The position numbers and the translations under genes were made by a program. 58,697 nucleotides of DNA from Bacteroides sp. (lineage in GTDB: Bacteria > Bacteroidota > Bacteroidia > Bacteroidales > Muribaculaceae): the NCBI GenBank assembly GCA_014801585.1, contig JAAVDX010000039.1:1-58697 (forward strand), written 5' to 3'. The notes under the pieces are model-generated. The model was not told the origin of the DNA and searched no databases. It saw only the letters and a program-made list of their open reading frames with translations. How positions within the stretch are numbered: the first letter of the stretch is position 1; each line of letters opens with the position of its first letter. Positions 45,931 to 53,613 of this stretch are shown here, in pieces.

Positions 45931-46234
45931 CCATCATAAAAAACACCGTTAAATTACTTAGGAGTGAAGCTTACTTCACGACAATCTTCTTAATAACTGG
46001 GTTCTACGCAGTGTTGATAATCCTATCAATATTCAGTATCGATACTCAATTCGGAGTAATTGATCTTGCGATTAATGGTTTTGTCAAGCGGAGCGTAGCG
46101 AAGCTCCACTCTGCGCCCTTTGCGAAGTGTTCCAGCAATCACCTTGCGCGCAGCCCCTCAGCGAGCCCTCTGCACCTCTGCGTGAGATTTATTCCCAAAG
46201 AGGTACACTTCAAGACTCTCTACCTTACCGACGA
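45931..46234. other. Degenerate intergenic segment, possible gene relic
   Basis: No intact gene. The minus strand at 45971-46003 reads NPVIKKIVVK then stop, like the end of a secreted-protein sorting tail, but a stop (46004-46006) interrupts the frame just before it. From 46090 to 46200 the minus strand is a GCAGAGG-type quasi-repeat (CACGCAGAGGTGCAGAGG), with the hairpin GGAGC...GCTCC near 46093. Confidence 0.4.
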
Positions 46235-46312
46235 ACACGGGAAAGACCTGCGGTCTTTCTCGTGCGCGTAGCTCCGACTTTGTCGGAGACATTAGATTGC
46301 CCTTGACAATCC
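46235..46312. repeat. Triple-hairpin dispersed repeat, copy B
   Basis: A 78-bp copy of 45760-45837 in the same orientation. The second stem is CTCCGAC/GTCGGAG and the third GATTG/CAATC; the changes relative to copy A are mostly in loops or paired positions, so the RNA or DNA structure seems selected. Confidence 0.85.
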
Positions 46313-46353
46313 TAACTCCTCCACCGACAGATATATTCCCGAAAGACCCTAAC

Positions 46354-47604
46354 CTAACTCTGTCTTTCAAAACGTGGTGCAAACATCTCAATATCTCGCT
46401 GCGGGAGTCCAAGTCGGTGTGCTTCATTTCGCCATGATTTCATTGCTGATTTTACTTCATTAATAATGGTCATAGCTTTCTCAATTGATAACATATATTC
46501 TCCGGCTGATTTCAATAGAGTATCCAAGTTGGCCGCGCTTGTTGAATGGTTAATCAACAGACTTTGGCTATCTGATAAGGTGGGATTGACATCGTATGCC
46601 GGGGATAATTCCCAACCTTTGCGTGTCAAGAGGAAACCATGATTTCTGAAGTGGTCATCAGAGTTACCCACAATAATATAGAAGGCTACACGCCGATACA
46701 GTTCCTCTAAGTTTGCTTCCACATTGCTTCCATGTTGGATAATAAAATCAACTATATCAGGGTAGCCGTATCCATGTGATGCGTTGTCACCATCGGTCAA
46801 TCCCAGGAGGGTCAGTGCCGATGCGAAATGTATTCTCTTACCATTCTCATTGCGGTCAAATCGTTTTGAGAGAAATATATGATAATCTTCCCCGGGTATT
46901 GTTCGCGTTTCCGCAACATTTAATCCTGCTTTTCTCCCCATAATATGACAGAAATGTTCCCACTGTCCGACATCATAATCATCTTTACGCGACGGAAATT
47001 TGGCAACAGTCAATTTGCCGTCTTCATCAATTACTGATGCCTTCGGTCTGGCACCACCAAGAGATGTCCCCGGATGTAATAATTGCGCAAGCCATTTCTT
47101 TGATGGTAAAAGATGCTTTTCTTCACTCACTTCAATCTCATGCGCTGCCTTCATAAGTTCTCTGACGCTTGCTAATGGTGGCACTCGCAAACTTACTTCG
47201 CAATTTATGAACTTACCTCCTTGCGTTTCTGCCAATCGAAATCCGCCCATGCGTGACACATCATCAATTCCTATAAGATAGTCAAAAGAGGTGAGACGGC
47301 GCACTAAACGCTTTTCCTCTGATGCTGCAATCTGCTCTCTACGATTTAGCAATGTCCGACCCCATCGGTCAGGTAATGCATCCGAAAAACAAGCAAATAT
47401 ATCTCTTCCGGGATGGGTATATTGAATGCCGGGATAGTTTTGTAGATCATCACTAAGGAATACATCTCCATATGTTGCAAGCCACTCTCTATCATATGAA
47501 AATCCGTATGTCTCGTTGCCACGTACCGAGTCATACGATAATTCTCCAATCAACCGGGTAGTGTCAAGCCAATCAAAATCAGCATATACGAATAAATTCT
47601 TCAT
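46354..47604 (-). CDS. hipA: HipA-type serine/threonine kinase toxin
   Basis: A 416-residue HipA-family kinase. The N-terminal subdomain contains GELSYDSVRGNETYGFSYDR (20-39), and GTSLGGARPKASV (179-191) is the P-loop-like segment. GNSDDHFRNHGFL (313-325) is the catalytic loop with its Asp and Asn, and YDVNPT (337-342) the metal-binding motif, so the kinase looks active. E. coli HipA phosphorylates glutamyl-tRNA synthetase and causes persistence; targets vary between families. hipB lies upstream, 78 bp apart. The module is AT-richer than the housekeeping genes around it. Confidence 0.92.
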   Translation of the reverse strand: MKNLFVYADFDWLDTTRLIGELSYDSVRGNETYGFSYDREWLATYGDVFLSDDLQNYPGIQYTHPGRDIFACFSDALPDRWGRTLLNRREQIAASEEKRLVRRLTSFDYLIGIDDVSRMGGFRLAETQGGKFINCEVSLRVPPLASVRELMKAAHEIEVSEEKHLLPSKKWLAQLLHPGTSLGGARPKASVIDEDGKLTVAKFPSRKDDYDVGQWEHFCHIMGRKAGLNVAETRTIPGEDYHIFLSKRFDRNENGKRIHFASALTLLGLTDGDNASHGYGYPDIVDFIIQHGSNVEANLEELYRRVAFYIIVGNSDDHFRNHGFLLTRKGWELSPAYDVNPTLSDSQSLLINHSTSAANLDTLLKSAGEYMLSIEKAMTIINEVKSAMKSWRNEAHRLGLPQRDIEMFAPRFERQS

Positions 47605-47653
47605 ATCTTACTCATGTTTCGCAAGTTCAACCTACGAAGTTTTCTTTTCTACA

Positions 47654-47671
47654 ACCTATTACTTATTACTT
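47654..47671. repeat. ATTACTT-type AT repeat after hipB stop
   Basis: ACCTATTACTTATTACTT in the hipB-hipA gap, immediately downstream of the hipB stop. Same family as 14367-14401 and 50330-50361. Confidence 0.7.
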
Positions 47672-47682
47672 CTCCTATTCCC

Positions 47683-48003
47683 TTATCCCTTCTTCGATGC
47701 GCGTTGGCGGTGTTTCAAGCTTAAATCCTGTAATGTACGACCAAGAGCGTCCTCCTTTGCTAACAATAGAAGATCATCATCAAGCTGGAGTGCATAGAGG
47801 ACTCGAGCATAGATACCAATTGAAACGGTCGGAATACCTTTCTCAATGCGGTTCACAGTCAGAGGCGAACAGGTAGCACGTTCAGCAACCTGAGCTATAG
47901 AGAGGTTTCTACGCAACCGTGCAAGCCTTATCTGCTCACCAACAATTGCCATTTTTTGCTCCAGTTTTCGGGGCAACTTCGTCCCCATAGTGTTCTTTGC
48001 CAT
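47683..48003 (-). CDS. hipB: HipB-like XRE antitoxin
   Basis: A 106-residue helix-turn-helix protein. QIRLARLRRNLSIAQVAERA (about residues 19-38) and CSPLTVNRIEKGIPTVSIGI (39-58) form the XRE/Cro DNA-binding domain. It should neutralise HipA and repress the hipBA promoter. A conserved LDDDLLLLAKEDALGRTLQD stretch follows the domain. Two palindromes upstream (48030-48046 and 48077-48100) are candidate operators. The longer frame to 48131 on another reading is not used. Confidence 0.9.
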   Translation of the reverse strand: MAKNTMGTKLPRKLEQKMAIVGEQIRLARLRRNLSIAQVAERATCSPLTVNRIEKGIPTVSIGIYARVLYALQLDDDLLLLAKEDALGRTLQDLSLKHRQRASKKG

Positions 48004-48029
48004 TTTCTATATTTCAAGCCTAAAAGCAG

Positions 48030-48046
48030 CAAGGTCGATAACCTTG
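48030..48046 (-). promoter_or_regulatory. Palindrome in the hipB leader
   Basis: CAAGGT (48030-48035), 5 nt, ACCTTG (48041-48046), a perfect 17-bp palindrome between the -7 element and the hipB ATG; a candidate HipB operator. Confidence 0.5.
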
Positions 48047-48073
48047 TCAAGCTCAACCTATCAATTAATAGTG

Positions 48074-48100
48074 CAAATATAATAAAAATATTTATTATAT
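48074..48100 (-). promoter_or_regulatory. hipBA -7 element overlapped by a 10-bp-arm palindrome
   Basis: On the minus strand TATATTTG (48074-48081) is a good -7 element. ATATAATAAA (48077-48086) and TTTATTATAT (48091-48100) are perfect reverse complements 4 nt apart, overlapping the -7 element. HipB repressors bind such inverted repeats at their own promoter, so autoregulation is likely. Confidence 0.6.
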
Positions 48101-48204
48101 GATATGTTGTGATGGGCAAAATCAAAAACATAACCCAACATCCCTAAAAGATCCCAAACCATCCCCCCTTTTTTAACGTACCCATACTCCCACATTACCA
48201 CCTA

Positions 48205-48260
48205 CAGAATAAAAACACAAATTCCCCGTTTTCGACAATGACCGAAAACGGGGAATTTTG
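48205..48260 (-). repeat. Hairpin direct repeat flanking hipBA, copy 2 / terminator
   Basis: Starts with the same 30 bp as copy 1 at 45877. AAATTCCCCGTTTTCG (48219-48234) pairs perfectly with CGAAAACGGGGAATTT (48243-48258), then on the minus strand GTGTTTTT. It ends the TM2 gene transcript. Confidence 0.88.
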
Positions 48261-48276
48261 CACATTCAATAGTCGC

Positions 48277-48777
48277 TCAGAAAAGAGGAAAAGTCTTGTT
48301 CGTATACACGAATTTTCGATCAAACTCTTCGTCGCTCATACAGAGCATAAGAATGCCTTGGATAAGAGTAATGATCTCCCATGCCCCACAAGTGACTAAC
48401 GACAGGAGAATAGTCAGAAAACCGCCTCCAACTTTGCCCAAATAGAAATACTGCACGCCAAGACCCCCAAGTAAGATAGCGAGCACGCCGGCTGCTACCT
48501 TGGATTTACCCGATGGCGCCGGATAATTCTGACCTCCATAATAGGGCTGCTGGCCATAGGGGATATTATTCGGATAGTCTGCCGATTGGGTTCCGTAAGT
48601 CTGATTCCCGTAGGATTGAGGCGTAAGTAGATCTGCAAGATCTGCTACGGTGCCTGCGGGTTGCCAGTTCGACATTCCCTCACGCCACACCATCGACTCC
48701 GGTGTCAGATTATAATTAGGAAGTTGCTCCTTCTGAAGCGGACCGACCTGTTGGCCGTTATAGATGATATACCACAT
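48277..48777 (-). CDS. GYF_2 and TM2 domain membrane protein
   Basis: A 166-residue protein. Residues 1-50 (MWYIIYNGQQVGPLQKEQL; ESMVWREGMSNWQPAG) are a GYF_2/DUF4339 domain, a likely protein-binding module. A Gly/Tyr/Gln/Pro-rich linker (about 51-92) leads to a TM2 domain with two membrane segments (VAAGVLAILLGGLGVQYFYL; GGGFLTILLSLVTCGAWEII). The function of TM2 proteins in bacteria is unknown. It is transcribed alone and ends in the hairpin at 48205-48260. Confidence 0.88.
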   Translation of the reverse strand: MWYIIYNGQQVGPLQKEQLPNYNLTPESMVWREGMSNWQPAGTVADLADLLTPQSYGNQTYGTQSADYPNNIPYGQQPYYGGQNYPAPSGKSKVAAGVLAILLGGLGVQYFYLGKVGGGFLTILLSLVTCGAWEIITLIQGILMLCMSDEEFDRKFVYTNKTFPLF

Positions 48778-48906
48778 AATATATTAGGTTAGATAAAAAA
48801 ATGCGTGTTCCACGAATTTTACAATATTACAACTCTCTCTTTGAAAGAGTTATCTCAGAGAGAGAAACCCCGGGGCCTCCCTCTCTGAGACATATACAGT
48901 TGCTGC

Positions 48907-50223
48907 TTATTTATCGCGCATGAAGATCTGGATAGGAGTTCCGTGGAAGTCCCATTTCTCGCGTATCTTATTCTCAAGGAATCGGCGATATGGCTCCTTC
49001 ACCCATTGCGGAAGATTACAGAAGAAGACAAACGTCGGAATATAAGAATCCTTAAGCATCGTCACATACTTGATCTTCACGAATTTACCCTTATTGCTCG
49101 GCGGAGGAGTAATAGCTATCTGCTCAAGCATATAAGTATTAAGCTGTGAGGTCGGAATAATGCGGCGACGATTCTCATATACCTTCGTAGCCGTCTCCAG
49201 CACCTTATAGATACGCTCCTTCGTCAATGCCGAAGTGAAAAGAATCGGGAAGTCGGTAAACGGCGCAAAGCGATCGCGGATAGCGGCCTCATAGCGCTTC
49301 TGAGTCTCCAGCGAACGGTTCTCTATAAGATCCCACTTATTGACGCATACCACTAATCCCTTCTTATTACGCTGAATCAGTGAGAAGATATTCGCATCCT
49401 GCGACTCGATGCCGCGCGTCGCATCAATCATAAGGATACACACGTCCGAAGCTTCGATAGCGCGGATCGAACGGATTACACTATAATATTCGATATCCTC
49501 ATTCACCTTCTGCTTCTTTCGGATGCCGGCTGTATCTACAAGATAGAAGTCAAATCCGAATTTGTTATAGCGATGATAGATGGAGTCGCGCGTTGTGCCC
49601 GCGATATCAGTGACAATATGACGCTCCTCGCCAATAAAGGCATTGATAAGCGAAGACTTACCCGCATTAGGTCGGCCCACGATGGCGAACTTGGCAATAT
49701 CGTCCTCAGGCTTGTCTTCCTCGGAAGGATCCGGCATATCCGCCACTACGATATCAAGAAGATCTCCAGTGCCCGCACCATTGGCCGACGAAACCTCGAT
49801 CGGGTCACCCAGTCCGAGAGAATAGAACTCCGGCACGTTGAAACGTGCGTCTCCCTTATCCTCCTTATTCGCTACCAGCACTACCGGTTTCTTCGCGCGG
49901 CGTAATATAGCTGCCACCTTATCATCCAGATCTGTCACTCCAACCGATGCATCCACGACAAAAAGGATAACGTCTGCCTCCTGAATAGCGATCTCAACCT
50001 GCTTGTTGATCTCCTCTTCAAAGATATCATCCGAATTGACTACCCAACCGCCCGTATCGACGATTGAGAATTCCTGACCATTCCAGTCTACTTTTCCATA
50101 TTGGCGGTCGCGGGTTGTGCCCGCTGTGTCGTCGACGATAGCTGAGCGCGTCTGCGTCAAACGGTTAAAGAGCGTGGACTTTCCCACGTTCGGCCGCCCT
50201 ACAATTGCTACTAATCTGCTCAT
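48907..50223 (-). CDS. der: Ribosome-assembly GTPase Der (EngA)
   Basis: A 438-residue protein with two tandem GTPase domains and a C-terminal KH-like domain. [20 protein letters not shown] (residues 8-27) is G1 of the first domain and [20 protein letters not shown] (near residue 183) G1 of the second; DTAG and NKWD are visible. It matures the 50S subunit. It lies 160 bp after era; the gap holds the era hairpin and AT repeat, so it may have a separate promoter. Confidence 0.97.
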   Translation of the reverse strand: MSRLVAIVGRPNVGKSTLFNRLTQTRSAIVDDTAGTTRDRQYGKVDWNGQEFSIVDTGGWVVNSDDIFEEEINKQVEIAIQEADVILFVVDASVGVTDLDDKVAAILRRAKKPVVLVANKEDKGDARFNVPEFYSLGLGDPIEVSSANGAGTGDLLDIVVADMPDPSEEDKPEDDIAKFAIVGRPNAGKSSLINAFIGEERHIVTDIAGTTRDSIYHRYNKFGFDFYLVDTAGIRKKQKVNEDIEYYSVIRSIRAIEASDVCILMIDATRGIESQDANIFSLIQRNKKGLVVCVNKWDLIENRSLETQKRYEAAIRDRFAPFTDFPILFTSALTKERIYKVLETATKVYENRRRIIPTSQLNTYMLEQIAITPPPSNKGKFVKIKYVTMLKDSYIPTFVFFCNLPQWVKEPYRRFLENKIREKWDFHGTPIQIFMRDK

Positions 50224-50329
50224 TTCAATATTATCCTATCCTCAGCCATAGAGGATCATTTTCCAAATAATCAAGTTGCCTGCCCCCTAATGAATCAAAG
50301 CCCCCAAAGGAATCACGTCCAAGCAAACA

Positions 50330-50361
50330 ACCTATTACTTATTACTTATAACTTATTACTT
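50330..50361. repeat. ATTACTT-type AT repeat after the era stop
   Basis: ACCTATTACTTATTACTT followed by ATAACTTATTACTT; the third copy of the element, next to the era hairpin. Confidence 0.75.
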
Positions 50362-50391
50362 TCGAATAATCCATGAAAATGGATTATTCGA
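50362..50391 (-). terminator. Stop-codon-overlapping hairpin of era
   Basis: TCGAATAATCCAT (50362-50374) and ATGGATTATTCGA (50379-50391), a perfect 13-bp stem with 4-nt loop. The era stop codon lies inside the stem, as at the gltA-like gene. Confidence 0.65.
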
Positions 50392-51295
50392 TGTATCCGA
50401 ATTGCTTAAGTTTATTCTCCCGATTACGCCAGTCTTTCTCAACCTTCACGAATATCTCGAGATAGACGCGTTTATCGAAGAATTTCTCGATATCCTGACG
50501 AGCCTCGATTCCGACCTTCTTGATCTTCTCGCCACCTTTGCCGATGATGATACCCTTCTGGGAATCTCGCTCTACATAGATAACGGCCATGATATGGATC
50601 GAATTATCCTTCTCATCGAATTTTTCTACGAGCACCTCCGTGCTGTAAGGGATCTCCTTATCATAGTTCAGAAGGAGTTTCTCACGTATAATCTCCGTCA
50701 CGAAGAATCGAGCCGGTTTGTCCGTCAGTGCATCCTTACCGAAATAAGGAGGTGCCACCGGCAAGAGTTCCACGATACGATGCTTCAGATTATCTACATT
50801 AAATTGCTCCGTGGCCGAAGTGGGGAAGATCTCGGCATTAGGCAGACGTTTCTTCCACTGGGCGATCAGTTCTTCAAGTTGATCATTCCCCTTTAGAAGG
50901 TCGATTTTATTAATGACGAGCAGCACCGGAATAGTCTCCTTTGCTACCCGACCAAGAAACTCGGCGTTCTTCTCCGGGTCTTCTACTACGTCAGTGACGT
51001 AAAGAAGTATATCGGCATCGGTCAGCGCCCCCTCCGAGAATTCCAGCATTGACTCCTGCAGACGATATTTCGGCTTCAGTACGCCCGGAGTGTCGGAATA
51101 TACTATCTGATATTCGGGAGTATTTACAATGCCCGTAATACGATGACGCGTAGTCTGTGCCTTATTTGTTATGATTGAGATGCGCTCGCCGACGAGGTCG
51201 TTCATCAGGGTCGATTTTCCGACGTTCGGGTTGCCTACGATATTGACGAATCCGGCTTTGTGGCCGCTTTCAACGGGGTTGGTTGCGTTTTCCAT
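50384..51295 (-). CDS. era: GTPase Era
   Basis: A 303-residue GTPase with a C-terminal KH domain that binds the 3' end of 16S rRNA in 30S maturation. [20 protein letters not shown] (residues 21-40) is G1; SDTPGVLKPKYRLQESML near residue 68 is G3 and switch II; NKIDLL near residue 130 is G4. IIIGKGGEKIKKVGIEARQD near residue 250 is the KH GxxG motif. It lies 245 bp downstream of fabH with a terminator between. Confidence 0.97.
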   Translation of the reverse strand: MENATNPVESGHKAGFVNIVGNPNVGKSTLMNDLVGERISIITNKAQTTRHRITGIVNTPEYQIVYSDTPGVLKPKYRLQESMLEFSEGALTDADILLYVTDVVEDPEKNAEFLGRVAKETIPVLLVINKIDLLKGNDQLEELIAQWKKRLPNAEIFPTSATEQFNVDNLKHRIVELLPVAPPYFGKDALTDKPARFFVTEIIREKLLLNYDKEIPYSTEVLVEKFDEKDNSIHIMAVIYVERDSQKGIIIGKGGEKIKKVGIEARQDIEKFFDKRVYLEIFVKVEKDWRNRENKLKQFGYIE

Positions 51296-51462
51296 TGTAG
51301 TATTTTTCTGTTTTTATAAATTAGGTATTCCGGTCCGTAGCCGACGTGGCTACCCCTTGAGTTTTAATAAAGATAATCCCGAGGGGCGGACTCTTCATTA
51401 TTAGAACGATAAAACTCCCTGTCAGGTTTACCGAAATGTGGTTTTACGTCTCCCTTGAAAGA

Positions 51463-51499
51463 AAAATCAGTCGCCGCGTCTTGCGTGGCGACTGATTTT
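51463..51499 (-). terminator. fabH terminator
   Basis: AAAATCAGTCGCC (51463-51475) pairs perfectly with GGCGACTGATTTT (51487-51499); T-rich tail on the minus strand. Confidence 0.85.
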
Positions 51500-51540
51500 C
51501 TATCATTAAAGGATATTCCTGAATAAATGGGGGAGAGCTC

Positions 51541-52536
51541 TTATTTGGGATCTATCGCCCAGATAAGATACATGGCGCCCCATGTGAAGCCTGCTCCGAA
51601 GGCCGTAAGCAACACCTTGTCGCCCTTCTTGAGACGCGACTTATATTCATCCAGACAAAGAGGAATGGATGCGGCTGAGGTATTGCCGAAATGCTCGATA
51701 TTGACCAGTGTCTTCTCTGCCGGAATCTTGATGCGGCCACCGACTGCCTCGATGATACGTAGGTTGGCCTGATGTGGCACAAACCAGTCTATATCGTCTA
51801 CCTCAAGCGAATTGCGCTTCATCACACTGAGTGAAGAATTGAGCATGTCACTTACGGCATGCTTATAGACGGCGCGACCCTCCTGATAGATGTAGTGCTC
51901 GTCATTGTCTACGGTCTCATGGCTTGCAGGACGCACGCTTCCTCCGGCCTTCATAAGAAGGTGGGGAAGTCCGTTGCCGTCTACGTGGAATTCTCCGTCA
52001 ATTACGCCGAGATTAAGGTCGTCGGTCGGTTCCACGAGTACTGCGGCCGCTGCGTCGCCGAAGAGCGGACAGGTGGCACGATCCTTATAGTTGGTCATGC
52101 TCGACATCTTCTCCGCACACACTACGATAATCTTCTTGTAGAGACCCGACTGGATATAGGCGCGGGCCGTCTGCATCGTTACGATAAAGCCTGCGCAGGC
52201 TGCCTGTATATCGAATCCGTAGGCATTCTTAAGCCCGGCTCTGTGGAGAATGACGCTGGCCGTCGAGGGAAAGCGGTAGTCGGGATTGGACGTGGCACAT
52301 ATCAGGAGGTCGATTTCCTCCGGACTCGTGCCGGTGTCGGCAAGCAGACGTTCTACGGCTTTTGTGCCGAGATAACTTGAGCCTTCGCCCTCCAGATGGA
52401 GTATGCGGCGCTCCTTGATTCCGACACGTGTCGTGATCCACTCGTCGTTGGTGTCTACCATCTGCGAGAGCATCTCGTTGTCAAGGATGTCGTCGGGCAC
52501 GTAGGATGCTATGCCGGATATAATAGCGTTTTGCAT
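51541..52536 (-). CDS. fabH: 3-oxoacyl-ACP synthase III
   Basis: A 331-residue thiolase-fold enzyme that starts fatty acid synthesis by condensing an acyl-CoA with malonyl-ACP. The catalytic triad is Cys114 (QAACAGF), His255 (PHQANLR) and Asn285 (FGNTSAAS). Length is typical. plsX, often between rpmF and fabH in other bacteria, is absent. The rpmF-fabH gap of 138 bp contains an inverted repeat (52573-52630). Confidence 0.97.
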   Translation of the reverse strand: MQNAIISGIASYVPDDILDNEMLSQMVDTNDEWITTRVGIKERRILHLEGEGSSYLGTKAVERLLADTGTSPEEIDLLICATSNPDYRFPSTASVILHRAGLKNAYGFDIQAACAGFIVTMQTARAYIQSGLYKKIIVVCAEKMSSMTNYKDRATCPLFGDAAAAVLVEPTDDLNLGVIDGEFHVDGNGLPHLLMKAGGSVRPASHETVDNDEHYIYQEGRAVYKHAVSDMLNSSLSVMKRNSLEVDDIDWFVPHQANLRIIEAVGGRIKIPAEKTLVNIEHFGNTSAASIPLCLDEYKSRLKKGDKVLLTAFGAGFTWGAMYLIWAIDPK

Positions 52537-52572
52537 AAATCGATTTCTGTGAGAGAGGGGGTTAAAATGAAA

Positions 52573-52630
52573 GATTGTCTAATTTCTTCCGGTCGCTCTT
52601 TTAGGAGGCGGCGGAGAGGATTAGACAATC
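52573..52630 (-). terminator. Inverted repeat between rpmF and fabH
   Basis: GATTGTCTAAT (52573-52583) and ATTAGACAATC (52620-52630) pair perfectly, with a 36-nt loop that includes a GC-rich stretch. It may attenuate readthrough into fabH. Confidence 0.5.
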
Positions 52631-52674
52631 CGTAGAGTCGATGGGCAAATCTTAGGCTCTGCTCTTCAAGAGTC

Positions 52675-52863
52675 TCAGACTGTCACCGTGTTCTTGTCGA
52701 TGACGAGTTTGCCGCGATAGTAACCGCATTCTCCGCAAACTGTGTGATAGATATGCCATGCGCCGCAGTTGGGGCAGATAGCAAGTGTGGGGATGAGCGC
52801 CTTGTCGTGTGTACGACGTTTCGCGGTTCTGGTGTGCGATTGTCTGCGTTTAGGATGTGCCAT
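52675..52863 (-). CDS. rpmF: 50S ribosomal protein L32
   Basis: A 62-residue ribosomal protein. MAHPKRRQSHTRTAKRRTHD is the basic start and CPNCGAWHIYHTVCGECGYY (about residues 30-49) has two CxxC pairs, so this is the zinc-binding form. It lies 82 bp downstream of the DUF177 gene, the usual partner of rpmF. Confidence 0.97.
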   Translation of the reverse strand: MAHPKRRQSHTRTAKRRTHDKALIPTLAICPNCGAWHIYHTVCGECGYYRGKLVIDKNTVTV

Positions 52864-52945
52864 TTTTCTATGATCTTTTTAGTTATTATTTTTATGTTTG
52901 GGTCGGCTCCGTGAAAGGCCGGAGCCGCGTTGTTAGAGGCTGGGG

Positions 52946-53476
52946 TTATTCCGAATCCGGTTCCGCGCCCGGAGCGTCCGCGACTCCTTCGAAGTCTACG
53001 TCGAATTCGTCTTCTTCTCCTCCGTTGGCCTTGTGCTTGTTCAGCGCAGCAGCCATCGCACGGTTGCATTTCCCTAAGGGATGCACACACCGCAACGGTA
53101 TGCAGAGCACTATCGTGTCGTATAGCATATACGCTACGTTTACGTACGGATTGCTATACGGTATCACGAGAATATCGTCGCTCTCGTCGTTATATGACTC
53201 GCCATATTTGATTATGACGTGATATTCTGTGTCGACATCGATGTCGAGAAGGTCCAGACATCGGTCACACGGCACTTGTAACGTGCCTTTGCAATGAAAC
53301 GTGCAGTCATATACGTCATGTTTCTTTTCAAGATCAAGGTGCACTTTTACGTCCGCAGTGTGGATCGTCGGGTGCTCCATGTTCTTGAAAAACTCCGTGT
53401 CGCATACGAAATCTTGCTCAAAATGCCCGTCGGGCAATTGGGCTAACTGCACTTTATAGGCCGAGAATTTTCCCAC
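52946..53476 (-). CDS. DUF177 (YceD-like) protein
   Basis: A 176-residue protein of the DUF177/YceD family, which precedes rpmF in most bacteria and is linked to 23S rRNA accumulation in plants and E. coli. VPCDRCLDLLDIDVDTEYHV (near residues 88-107) is the family core motif. The start is a GTG at 53476 (MGKFSAYKV). The acidic C-terminus (GGEEDEFDVDFEGVADAPGA) is usual. A promoter lies upstream at 53505-53536. Confidence 0.93.
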   Translation of the reverse strand: MGKFSAYKVQLAQLPDGHFEQDFVCDTEFFKNMEHPTIHTADVKVHLDLEKKHDVYDCTFHCKGTLQVPCDRCLDLLDIDVDTEYHVIIKYGESYNDESDDILVIPYSNPYVNVAYMLYDTIVLCIPLRCVHPLGKCNRAMAAALNKHKANGGEEDEFDVDFEGVADAPGAEPDSE

Positions 53477-53493
53477 AATAATGCAATAAATTT

Positions 53494-53553
53494 AAAAAGT
53501 GCCACAAAGATAGTTAGTTTTATGATAATTACCAACTTCTTTGGGCACTTTTT
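53494..53553 (-). terminator. Terminator whose loop contains the DUF177 promoter
   Basis: AAAAAGTGCC (53494-53503) pairs with GGCACTTTTT (53544-53553), extended by AAAGA/TCTTT. On the minus strand it follows the second M6 gene and ends in T5. Confidence 0.7.
53505..53536 (-). promoter_or_regulatory. Promoter of the DUF177-rpmF-fabH operon
   Basis: Minus strand: TTG (in 53533-53536), 20 nt, TATCTTTG (53505-53512). It starts the transcript about 40 nt before the GTG and lies within the loop of the terminator at 53494-53553. Confidence 0.7.
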
Positions 53554-53613
53554 TTATTTTATTAGCCTTTTCAGGCCGTTTTTCGCTTTTTTAAGCCGTT
53601 TTTTACCCCTTTT

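Noticed and set aside
46011..46271. 86-residue ORF between recA and hipA
   Set aside because: It runs through the GCAGAGG-type quasi-repeat and into dispersed repeat copy B; no domain and unusual codon use.
45760..46312. CRISPR array or insertion-sequence ends
   Set aside because: Only two copies, 475 bp apart, each internally hairpin-forming; no spacer regularity, no transposase, no terminal target duplication seen.
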